Shown here: positions 6,622 through 12,911 of the stretch, piece after piece
How the letters are laid out: each line of letters starts with the position of its first letter
Position numbering within the stretch: position 1 is the stretch's first letter
Assembly: GCA_046049665.1 (NCBI GenBank)
Contig: JBJOQW010000085.1
Location: 1-14,067, forward strand
DNA length: 14,067 bases
Source of the DNA: JAAFHS01 sp046049665
GTDB taxonomy: Bacteria; Pseudomonadota; Alphaproteobacteria; Rhodobacterales; Rhodobacteraceae
Reading direction: 5' to 3'
Program-made: the position numbers and the translations under genes
The notes under the pieces: generated by a model
What the model was told of the DNA's origin: nothing
Seen by the model: only the letters and a program-made list of their open reading frames with translations
The model's database searches: none

Positions 6622-7461
6622 TCAGACGGGGATATTGTCGATCAGCCGCACGCCATCAATCCAGGCGGCGGCAAGCAGGCGGGCGGGGCGGTCTGCGGCC
6701 TCGATCGGTTCCAGCATCTCGGCATCGCGCAGATCAAGGTATTCAACCTGCTCGAACCCGGCGGCAAGAATGGCTTCAGTTGCCAGGGCAATCGCTTCGG
6801 GCACGGGCATGCCAGCCTGAATGGCCTCAGCGGCGGCCTGCATGGCGGCGTGCATGGTGGGGGCAACAGAGCGGCCCTGCGGCGACAGGCGGGCATTGCG
6901 AGATGACAGGGCAAGCCCATCGGCATCACGGATGGTTTCAACACCAATGACCTGCGTGGGCAGGTTCAGATCGGTGACCATGCGGCGGATGACGGCAAGC
7001 TGCTGCCAGTCTTTCTGGCCGAACCACGCATAATCCGCCAGCGTCATGCCGAACAGTTTGGTCACAACGGTGGCCACGCCAGCAAAATGGCCGGGGCGGC
7101 GTTCGCCTTCCAGCGGGGCTGCAACGCCGGCAACCGAAACCGTTGTGGCAAAGCCGTTGGGATAAACCTCCAGCGGGGTGGGAATGTAGATGGCATCGAC
7201 ACCCACGGTGGCAAGCATGCCGACATCCGCGCCTTCAGTGCGTGGGTATTTGCGCAGATCGTCGGGGTTGTTGAATTGTTTGGGGTTCACGAAAATGCTG
7301 ACAACCACCTTGTCAGCCCCGCGCTTGGCGGCCTGCACAAGGGCGGTATGGCCACGGTGCAAGGCACCCATGGTCGGCACCAAGCCAACAGTATGGCCTG
7401 CAGCGCGCCATTCGCGCGACTGGGCCTGCATGGCGGCCACGGACCGCAGAACTGGCGTCAT
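6622..7461 (-). CDS. panC: Pantothenate synthetase
   Basis: PanC joins pantoate and beta-alanine with ATP, through a pantoyl-adenylate, to make pantothenate in the cytoplasm. At 279 residues it has the family's usual length. The nucleotide-binding signature PTMGALHRGH is at 29-38, with the HxGH-type histidines 35 and 38. Other family motifs are VSIFVNPKQF (54-63), EGERRPGHFAGVATVV (118-133), FGQKDWQQ (147-154) and the KMSK-like LSSRN (185-189). The ATG at 7461 overlaps the panB stop as ATGA, so the two genes are co-transcribed and translationally coupled. Nothing is unusual; every expected motif is intact. Confidence 0.97.
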   Translation of the reverse strand: MTPVLRSVAAMQAQSREWRAAGHTVGLVPTMGALHRGHTALVQAAKRGADKVVVSIFVNPKQFNNPDDLRKYPRTEGADVGMLATVGVDAIYIPTPLEVYPNGFATTVSVAGVAAPLEGERRPGHFAGVATVVTKLFGMTLADYAWFGQKDWQQLAVIRRMVTDLNLPTQVIGVETIRDADGLALSSRNARLSPQGRSVAPTMHAAMQAAAEAIQAGMPVPEAIALATEAILAAGFEQVEYLDLRDAEMLEPIEAADRPARLLAAAWIDGVRLIDNIPV

Positions 7462-8297
7462 GCTTTGGGGGCCTTTGCTGGCAGAACATCAGGAAAGCTG
7501 TGTTCGGGGCCGGGAAAGCTGCGCGCGCGCACGTCAGCGGCATAGGCAGCCACAGCAGTGTGGGCATCATCACCCAGCTGCGCATAGCGTTTCACGAACT
7601 TCGGGTGAAATTCGGTGAACAGGCCCAGCATATCGTCAATCACCAACACCTGCCCGTCACAGTTGACACCCGCACCAATGCCAATGGTGGGGATGCTGAT
7701 GGCATCGGTAATGCGGCGGGCCAGCCCCTCGGGCAGCTTTTCCAACACCACGGCAAAGGCCCCGGCATCGGCCACGGCGCGGGCATCGGCCATCAGCTTG
7801 TCGCCCTCGGCATCGCGGCCCACCACACGGAATCCGCCAAGCGTATTCACGGATTGGGGCGTCAGGCCGATATGCGCCATGACAGGCACGCCACGGGCGA
7901 CAAGGAAGGCGATGGTTTCGGCCATATGCTGTCCCCCTTCGATTTTCACGCAGGGAATGCCCGTTTCGCCCATCAGGCGGCTGGCATTGCGAAAGGCTTG
8001 TTCGGGGCTTTCCTCATAGCTGCCAAAGGGCATGTCTATGACGGGCAAGGATTTTTCCAGGCCGCGCATCACCGCCTTGCCGTGCAGGATCATCATCTCC
8101 ATCGTTACGCCAATGGTGGTGGGCAGGCCATGTATGACCATGGCAAGGCTGTCACCCACCAGTGTGACATCACAATGGGCATCAACGATGCGCGCCATGG
8201 GGGTTGTGTAGGCGGTCAGCACCACAATGGGGGACTGGCCCTTCATTGCCGTGATGTTCCCGGGCATCGGGCGGCGAATGACTGACGTGGCGCTCAT
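7458..8297 (-). CDS. panB: 3-methyl-2-oxobutanoate hydroxymethyltransferase
   Basis: PanB transfers a hydroxymethyl group from 5,10-methylenetetrahydrofolate to alpha-ketoisovalerate, giving ketopantoate, the first committed step to pantothenate. The 279-residue protein is of normal length. Visible family features are VGDSLAMVIHG (47-57, with metal ligand Asp49), Asp88 in VIDMPFGSY, Lys118 and Glu120 in CVKIEGGQHM, AHIGLTPQSV (141-150) and the catalytic-type Glu186 in VVLEKLPEGLA. The frame is open much further upstream, but homology begins at the ATG at 8297, which follows a GGGAGGGG ribosome binding site; the longer part overlaps the divergent cupin gene. It overlaps panC by four bases. The next enzyme in between, ketopantoate reductase, is not in the window. 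Confidence 0.97.
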   Translation of the reverse strand: MSATSVIRRPMPGNITAMKGQSPIVVLTAYTTPMARIVDAHCDVTLVGDSLAMVIHGLPTTIGVTMEMMILHGKAVMRGLEKSLPVIDMPFGSYEESPEQAFRNASRLMGETGIPCVKIEGGQHMAETIAFLVARGVPVMAHIGLTPQSVNTLGGFRVVGRDAEGDKLMADARAVADAGAFAVVLEKLPEGLARRITDAISIPTIGIGAGVNCDGQVLVIDDMLGLFTEFHPKFVKRYAQLGDDAHTAVAAYAADVRARSFPGPEHSFPDVLPAKAPKA

Positions 8298-8433
8298 GCT
8301 TTGCCCCTCCCAACGTGATGGCGGGGTTATATCGGTGGGGGCCAGTCTGCGCCAGATGACTTTTGCCAAAGGGGGTCTTGACGGGCGTGACGTTGCGGAT
8401 GAACTGGACAGGACAAAGCACAGGAGGTGGGAA
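8298..8433. promoter_or_regulatory. Divergent promoter region between panB and the cupin gene
   Basis: This 136-base gap must hold the start signals of both genes. Toward panB, TATAAC on the reverse strand (8326-8331) could be a -10 box, but no good -35 lies 16-18 bases upstream. Toward the cupin gene, TTGACG (8378-8383) fits a -35 box, yet the expected -10 position is GC-rich. No clear operator is seen. Confidence 0.35.
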
Positions 8434-8775
8434 ATGACGTATCTGGCACGTGTGGCACGCGAAGGCATTGAACCCGTGGTCGAACGGCCGGATGCGGCGA
8501 AAGTGATCTCGGGCGATCCGGTGCATACAACATGGAACGTCGAAGAAGTGGGTGGGCTGTACTGTGGCCTGTGGCAAAGCACGCCGGGCAAGTGGCGGGT
8601 GGATTTCACGGAATGGGAATATGTGCATATCCATGCGGGGGTGAACGTTCTGACGGGTGAGGATGGCACAGAGGTGACGCTGCGCGCGGGCGACAGCCAT
8701 ATCATCCGCGTCGGGTTCAAAGGCACCTGGGAGGTGCTGGAAACCACGCTGAAGGACTATGTGATCAGGGGATAG
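8434..8775 (+). CDS. Cupin domain protein (Cupin_3/DUF861 type)
   Basis: Predicted 113-residue small cytoplasmic protein with a single cupin barrel. The pattern GLWQSTPGKWRVDFTEWEY, then HAGVNVLTGEDG, then LRAGDSHIIRVGFKGTWEV closely follows the Cupin_3 (DUF861) family, whose better-known members include the (S)-ureidoglycine aminohydrolase-like cupins; most short members have no proven reaction. The usual first cupin motif is reduced, with EYVHIHAG supplying possible metal-binding Glu and His residues. The ATG at 8434 is chosen because AGGAGG stands six bases before it; the longer frame overlaps panB and is not homologous. It is divergent from panB and may be monocistronic. No partner gene in the window indicates its substrate. 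Confidence 0.88.
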   Translation: MTYLARVAREGIEPVVERPDAAKVISGDPVHTTWNVEEVGGLYCGLWQSTPGKWRVDFTEWEYVHIHAGVNVLTGEDGTEVTLRAGDSHIIRVGFKGTWEVLETTLKDYVIRG

Positions 8776-8865
8776 GGGCGCAGCAGGGAAATCCTGACCC
8801 CTAATGGCATTGACGCAGGGCACGAAGGCAGGCACGATTCAGAGATAGCTTTCAGGAGAACTTCG

Positions 8866-9444
8866 ATGCGTGCAGTTTCATTTTCAATGATTGCCCTCAG
8901 CTTTTTGGTTCCCTTTGCCGCAGAGGCGCAGCAATCGAACGACGCCGTGTCGGAAGGGTTGGCGCGGCTTTTAGGGCGGGCGCAGCAGGGGGTAGAGGCA
9001 CCACCCGCTGGCAACAGTGGGGGTGGGGCCGTCTTGGGCGGCAATATGGTTGATGCAACGTCCCCTGATGTGATTGCGCAGCTGATGCAGAATGCCGGGT
9101 ATCGGGCGGTTGTAGGGGTGGACAATATCGGTGACCCGAAGATCGAATCTTCGACAGCCGGAGTTGATTTCTCGATCTACTTTTACGGCTGCGAGAATGC
9201 GCGCGACTGCCAATCGCTGCAGTTTTCATCCGGTTACGACCTGGAGCGCGGCACGTCTTTTCAGGCAATGAATGACTGGAACAGCTCTCAGCGGTTTGGC
9301 TATGCCTATCTGGATAATGAAAGCGATCCGTTCGTGAACATGGACGTGAACATGTCCTACGGAATCAGCTCGGACAACTTTATGGATTCATTGGCAATCT
9401 GGGACCAGGTGCTGGCTGATTTCCACCAGCACATCGACTGGTGA
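8866..9444 (+). CDS. Exported YbjN-domain protein
   Basis: Predicted 192-residue protein with a typical Sec signal peptide: a short basic start, a hydrophobic stretch and a likely cleavage site after AEA near residue 21 (AAEAQQS). After a G/P/N-rich linker (about 45-60) comes a YbjN-like fold, with DVIAQLMQNAGYRAVV, SIYFYGCENARDCQSLQFSSGY and the NDWNSSQRFGYAYLD signature near the end, all usual for exported YbjN proteins of alphaproteobacteria. The family's function is unclear; the E. coli YbjN name comes from a putative regulator of motility and stress, and the exported versions are probably periplasmic. The cysteine pair in the CENARDC segment could form a disulfide. The start has an AGGAG seven bases upstream. 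The gene is followed by a strong hairpin and faces a convergent gene. Confidence 0.85.
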   Translation: MRAVSFSMIALSFLVPFAAEAQQSNDAVSEGLARLLGRAQQGVEAPPAGNSGGGAVLGGNMVDATSPDVIAQLMQNAGYRAVVGVDNIGDPKIESSTAGVDFSIYFYGCENARDCQSLQFSSGYDLERGTSFQAMNDWNSSQRFGYAYLDNESDPFVNMDVNMSYGISSDNFMDSLAIWDQVLADFHQHIDW

Positions 9445-9460
9445 TTGTAGCCTACACAGC

Positions 9461-9494
9461 AAAGAGGGCCGGTCGCAAAGGACCGGCCCTCTTT
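9461..9494. terminator. Bidirectional terminator between convergent genes
   Basis: A perfect 14-bp stem (9461-9474 with 9481-9494) surrounds a six-base loop. Each arm begins AAAGAGGG or ends CCCTCTTT, so both strands end in a short T run. It serves the YbjN gene and the L,D-transpeptidase gene. Confidence 0.9.
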
Positions 9495-9513
9495 GAATGA
9501 TGATGGGCCTGCC

Positions 9514-10356
9514 TCAGCCTGCGCTGCCTTCGGTGTCGCCATCGTTTAAGGGTTCGGCCTCAGCGGCCTCTGGTGTTGCTGCTGCGTCAGCCTCTTCGCT
9601 GGCGATGCGGGCAAGATCAGCCTCTTTCTTGGCGATGTTCTCGGGCGTTTCCGGCACGGCGCGACCAAAGGCATCATCCATGAACGGGCCCTCGATTGCC
9701 ACGCTTTCTGACAGCGTGCGCACCGTGACCTGCGTGCCAAGGTCAACGCGGTTGAACAGGTCAATCGCATCCTGGTTGAACAGGCGGATACAGCCGGCTG
9801 ATGTGGCATGCCCGATGCTGGCGTTCTGCACAGTGCCGTGAATGCGGAAGAACGTATCGCGCCCGCCGCGATACAGATACAGCGCCCGCGCGCCCAAGGG
9901 GTTTTCCAGTCCACCCGGCAGGCCGCCACGATATTCGGCATAGGTTTCCGGGAAGGTGCGGATCATGTTGGCCGTGGGTGTCCAGGCGGGCCATTCTTCC
10001 TTGCGGCGGATCGTGCCGTTGCCACGGAACGCAAGCCCCTGCCGCCCGACAGCCACCGCGTAGCGCATGGCGCGGCCGTTCTCCATGACCAGATACAGGC
10101 GCCGCGCAAAGGGATCGACAACAATCGTGCCGGGCCGTTCGGTGCCGGCATAATCCACTTCTTGGCGGACGGTCATGTCATCCAGATAGCGCGCCTCGAC
10201 GGGCTGGATGAAGAACTCGCCATCCTGCACGCCTTCATAACCTGGCACTTCGACGGGCGGCGTGTCTTCGGGTGGGGCCCCGGCGCAGGCGGCAAGCAAA
10301 AGAAGACTGGCAAAGGCAGAGAGAAGGCGTGTCACGGAAGGGTCACTTTCAGGCAT
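9514..10356 (-). CDS. L,D-transpeptidase (YkuD family) lipoprotein
   Basis: Predicted 280-residue envelope enzyme that would form 3-3 peptidoglycan cross-links or attach proteins to peptidoglycan. A lipobox LAAC with Cys24 marks it as a lipoprotein. The YkuD domain spans about 75-215 and has the complete catalytic motif: HGT at 173-175, SIG at 180-182 and SAGCIR at 186-191, with nucleophile Cys189. After the domain is a tail of about 60 residues rich in A, E, D and P, probably disordered. The ATG at 10356 gives an eight-residue acidic leader; a GTG at residue 8 would give a more typical lipoprotein signal. Neither has a clear ribosome binding site, so the exact start is open. It is transcribed alone, ending at a shared hairpin. 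Confidence 0.93.
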   Translation of the reverse strand: MPESDPSVTRLLSAFASLLLLAACAGAPPEDTPPVEVPGYEGVQDGEFFIQPVEARYLDDMTVRQEVDYAGTERPGTIVVDPFARRLYLVMENGRAMRYAVAVGRQGLAFRGNGTIRRKEEWPAWTPTANMIRTFPETYAEYRGGLPGGLENPLGARALYLYRGGRDTFFRIHGTVQNASIGHATSAGCIRLFNQDAIDLFNRVDLGTQVTVRTLSESVAIEGPFMDDAFGRAVPETPENIAKKEADLARIASEEADAAATPEAAEAEPLNDGDTEGSAG

Positions 10357-10452
10357 GTATACTGGGCTGCAGAAAGCCTGTCAGGGGCGGCGGCGTCAAG
10401 CCCTGCCATTGTTTCCGCATCAGAAACCGCCGCAGCGTGGCGAAAAGAAAGC

Positions 10453-10467
10453 GTCCCATGATGGGAC
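10453..10467. repeat. Short palindrome upstream of the L,D-transpeptidase gene
   Basis: GTCCCAT and ATGGGAC form perfect 7-bp arms around one base, about 100 bases upstream of the start. It has the size of a dimeric repressor or activator operator. The rest of the 245-base gap (10357-10601) holds no convincing gene; ORFs there are short and lack ribosome binding sites. Confidence 0.4.
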
Positions 10468-10549
10468 AGATTCTGCCCCCTATGAAATCAATGGGTTAGT
10501 CGCGCCGATTCATGATCGGTTAAGACATTCAGGTTTGCCCGCATGAAAA

Positions 10550-10573
10550 AGCCCCGGCATTGCGGCCGGGGCT
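10550..10573 (-). terminator. Rho-independent terminator of the phytase-like gene
   Basis: AGCCCCGGC (10550-10558) pairs perfectly with GCCGGGGCT (10565-10573) around a six-base loop. On the reverse strand the stem is followed by a run of T (from 10550 down), which is the direction of the gene ending at 10602, 28 bases before the hairpin. Confidence 0.9.
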
Positions 10574-10601
10574 GGTAGGTGATGGGAAATGGGATTGCGG
10601 A

Positions 10602-12770
10602 TCAGGGCAAGGTGCCGATGGTCCAGAACAGGGTTTCGCCAGAGTTGTCGGATACACCGTCATTGTCGGTGATGACCCAAGCCGCGCCTGCGGCATCAAT
10701 GGCCAGTCCTTCAACCTTTTCGGCGGTATAGCCGTTCAGCACGGCCAGATCGGGGATCAGATCACGCACCAGTTCCTTGGTGACCACCGGCAGCGGGCCA
10801 CCGATGGGCGCGGGCACCATCTGGGCGGCGGGCACGCGGGTGATGTGCTTGATCGCGGCGGCAGAGGCGACCTGATTGTCACGTTCGATCAGATAGACCC
10901 AGTCACCAGCCCATGTGATTTCCGAAAGGCCAACCCAGGCACCTTCAGCCGGGGTCTCCAATGGGTAGTGCACGGCACCCCATGTTTCCTCGGCGGTGTT
11001 GTAGGCCAGCAGTTTGACCATGCCTGCGGGATCATCGCCCCATTCGCGCTGCACGGCCATCCACAGCGTGTCACCCTGAACGGTGATGCCTTCAAAGCCA
11101 AAGCGCACTTCATGGGCCAAGAGTTCCGGCGGCAGGGCGATTTCCTGATCAATCTCGCCTTCTGCGTCCACATGGAAAATCGCATGTGGCGTGATCCGGT
11201 CAGACCGCCCTTCGGAGGCCAGCCAAAAGCCACCTTCCCCATCGGGGGCGATACCTTCGAGATCCAGCTTCTGGGCGGGTTGGCCAAAGCGCGTCACGGG
11301 CAGGGCGGCGGTGATGCGGGCGGGGGTTTGCGTGGCGTCGATGGTATAGATCGTGGGGGCCATGGCATAGACGCTGTCCGACACGGCATAAAGCGTGCCT
11401 GCGGTGGCAGGGTCAGCGGCAAGGCCCGACATCGCACCCCAGCCAATGGCAGGTTCCGCCCCGGCAGAGGTGATCATCGGATAGGCGGGCGTGCCTTCGG
11501 CCAGCGCATAGATCATGACATGGGCCGGGGCGAGCCCATCTTCGCGCAGGTCAACCTCATTGGCCGACACAAGCAGGTTGCGCGCGGGGATGGCGACCAT
11601 GCCTTCGGGGCTGATGCCCGATGGCAGCAGTTGTTTCAGCACGGGGGCGGTGGGGGTGGTCAGATCATAAACGCCGATCACCGATCCGCGTTCCGAGGCG
11701 ATAAAAGCCATGGGCGTGGTGCCAAAGGTGGCAAATTCGACCGACTCCAGTTCCACGCCCTTGGAGCCGCTGCGCGATTCCGGGTAGTGGCCGATGGCGG
11801 CGATGGCCTGTTCCAGCGATGCGCCGGATTCGTAAACAACGGTTCCGTCACGGTTGAAGATGGTCCAGCTGCGCGAGCCACCTTCGTAATCGCCCTCATT
11901 GGCGGTGGCGAAATGATCGGCGTCAATCCACTTTACGGCATCAGGTTCGCGCAGGGCGTCCTTGCTGCCCGTGGCGTTCAGCGCGCCGTCACGCTTGGTA
12001 TCAATGCCTTCCAGCGCAACGGAACCGGCGCTGAAATGGCTGGCGATGGTGCCGTCGGCGGCGATCATGGCGATATGGTTGTTTTCCTGCAAGGTCACAA
12101 CGATTTCGCCTGCGGCGTTGATATCCAGAAATTCGGGTTCGGGATCATCACCACCCACGGCGGCAAGGCCAGTGAGTTCGATTTTCTGCATGGCGGCGCA
12201 GTCAAGTGCACCGTTGGCGACGGGCAGTTTCACCACATAGCCTGCGGGCATCTGGGGCAGGGCGCCATCGTTCAGGTCTTCGTCACGCTCATTTTCTACG
12301 GCAACGGCGATAAAGCTGCCATCGGGGGCTTTGGCGACGGAATCGGGCTGGCCGCCGATATCGCAGGTGGCGGTAATGGCGCGTGTGGCAAGATCAACCG
12401 TGGTGACATTGCCCGACGGGGCAGTGAAGGATTCTGACGTGTTCACGCCGACAAAAGCGGTCGCGCCGATGATCTGGGCAGTGGTGGGTTCGCCGCTCAC
12501 GTCGATATTGCCCAGCGGCTTTGGTGCGGCGGGATCGGTGATGTCGATCAGGCCAACCACGCCTAGCGGGCTGTCGGTGTAGATCAGGGTCATGCCATCG
12601 GGCGATGCGGAAATGATTTCGGCGCTGGTTTCGCGGGCCAGGTCTTCGCCAGCGGCCATGTTCAGCGGCGTGGCAAAGGTGGCGATGCGGTTGAACACAG
12701 GCTCGGCCAATGCAGGCAGGGCGGCAGTCAGGGCGAGGGTGGAGCAAAGGCCGAGGCGTGACAGGCGCAT
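10602..12770 (-). CDS. Secreted phytase-like / beta-propeller protein
   Basis: Predicted 722-residue exported protein. The signal peptide is clear, with likely cleavage after ALA at residue 22. The mature part has two regions. Residues about 25-400 contain repeated short beta-strand units such as GLIDITDPAAPKPLGNIDV and IGVYDLTTPTAPVLKQLLP, typical of a beta-propeller. Residues from about 430 to the end match the pattern of the esterase-like activity of phytase family (Phytase-like), with LDLEGIAPDGEGGFWLASEGR, FGFEGITVQGDTLWMAVQ and the final EGLAIDAAGAAWVITDNDG. Such proteins are thought to act on phosphate esters outside the cytoplasm, but enzymatic activity is proven for few. AAGGA stands six bases before the ATG. 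A PHO-box array upstream and a strong terminator downstream suggest a single-gene unit induced by phosphate starvation. Confidence 0.88.
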   Translation of the reverse strand: MRLSRLGLCSTLALTAALPALAEPVFNRIATFATPLNMAAGEDLARETSAEIISASPDGMTLIYTDSPLGVVGLIDITDPAAPKPLGNIDVSGEPTTAQIIGATAFVGVNTSESFTAPSGNVTTVDLATRAITATCDIGGQPDSVAKAPDGSFIAVAVENERDEDLNDGALPQMPAGYVVKLPVANGALDCAAMQKIELTGLAAVGGDDPEPEFLDINAAGEIVVTLQENNHIAMIAADGTIASHFSAGSVALEGIDTKRDGALNATGSKDALREPDAVKWIDADHFATANEGDYEGGSRSWTIFNRDGTVVYESGASLEQAIAAIGHYPESRSGSKGVELESVEFATFGTTPMAFIASERGSVIGVYDLTTPTAPVLKQLLPSGISPEGMVAIPARNLLVSANEVDLREDGLAPAHVMIYALAEGTPAYPMITSAGAEPAIGWGAMSGLAADPATAGTLYAVSDSVYAMAPTIYTIDATQTPARITAALPVTRFGQPAQKLDLEGIAPDGEGGFWLASEGRSDRITPHAIFHVDAEGEIDQEIALPPELLAHEVRFGFEGITVQGDTLWMAVQREWGDDPAGMVKLLAYNTAEETWGAVHYPLETPAEGAWVGLSEITWAGDWVYLIERDNQVASAAAIKHITRVPAAQMVPAPIGGPLPVVTKELVRDLIPDLAVLNGYTAEKVEGLAIDAAGAAWVITDNDGVSDNSGETLFWTIGTLP

Positions 12771-12817
12771 GGGGGTTCCTTGAGCTGAAAGATCAGCCGC
12801 AGGGATGGCCCTGGGGG

Positions 12818-12857
12818 GTTACGCGCGTGTGACAGGGGGGTAACGGTTTGATGACAG
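12818..12857 (-). promoter_or_regulatory. PHO-box array upstream of the phytase-like gene
   Basis: On the reverse strand CTGTCAT (12851-12857), CCGTTAC (12840-12846) and CTGTCAC (12829-12835) stand in one orientation with exactly four bases between each, an 11-base period. That is the known layout of PhoB half-sites. The first and third match the CTGTCAT/CTGTCAC consensus fully or nearly; the middle matches five of seven. A fourth, degenerate unit GCGTAAC (12818-12824) keeps the period. The array ends about 50-60 bases before the gene's ATG. No clear -10 box was identified, as is common in high-GC alphaproteobacteria. Confidence 0.8.
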
Positions 12858-12870
12858 GGTCATCGTTTGG

Positions 12871-12897
12871 TGGCCGGGGGATGCGCACCCCCGGCCA
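12871..12897 (-). terminator. GC-rich hairpin behind the creatinase gene
   Basis: TGGCCGGGGG (12871-12880) pairs perfectly with CCCCCGGCCA (12888-12897) around a seven-base loop, 14 bases beyond the creatinase stop. There is no T run on the reverse strand, so it may be a non-canonical terminator or an RNA 3'-end stabiliser. Confidence 0.6.
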
Positions 12898-12911
12898 AGG
12901 TTTGGTCCGTG

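Noticed and set aside
8298..8747. N-terminal extension of panB to 429 residues
   Set aside because: PanB homology begins at 8297 with a good ribosome binding site; the extension overlaps the divergent cupin gene and is unlike any PanB.
8773..8803. Hairpin after the cupin gene
   Set aside because: TAGGGG and CCCCTA pair, with a small inner CAGG/CCTG stem, but the structure is interrupted and lacks a T run, so I do not call a terminator.
10505..10519. Small dyad CCGAT/ATCGG
   Set aside because: Only five base pairs with a five-base spacer; expected by chance and not tied to a promoter.
10560..12437. 625-residue open frame on the plus strand opposite the phytase-like gene
   Set aside because: Glycine- and histidine-rich antisense shadow without domain features; the minus strand has a signal peptide, family motifs, a terminator and a PHO box.
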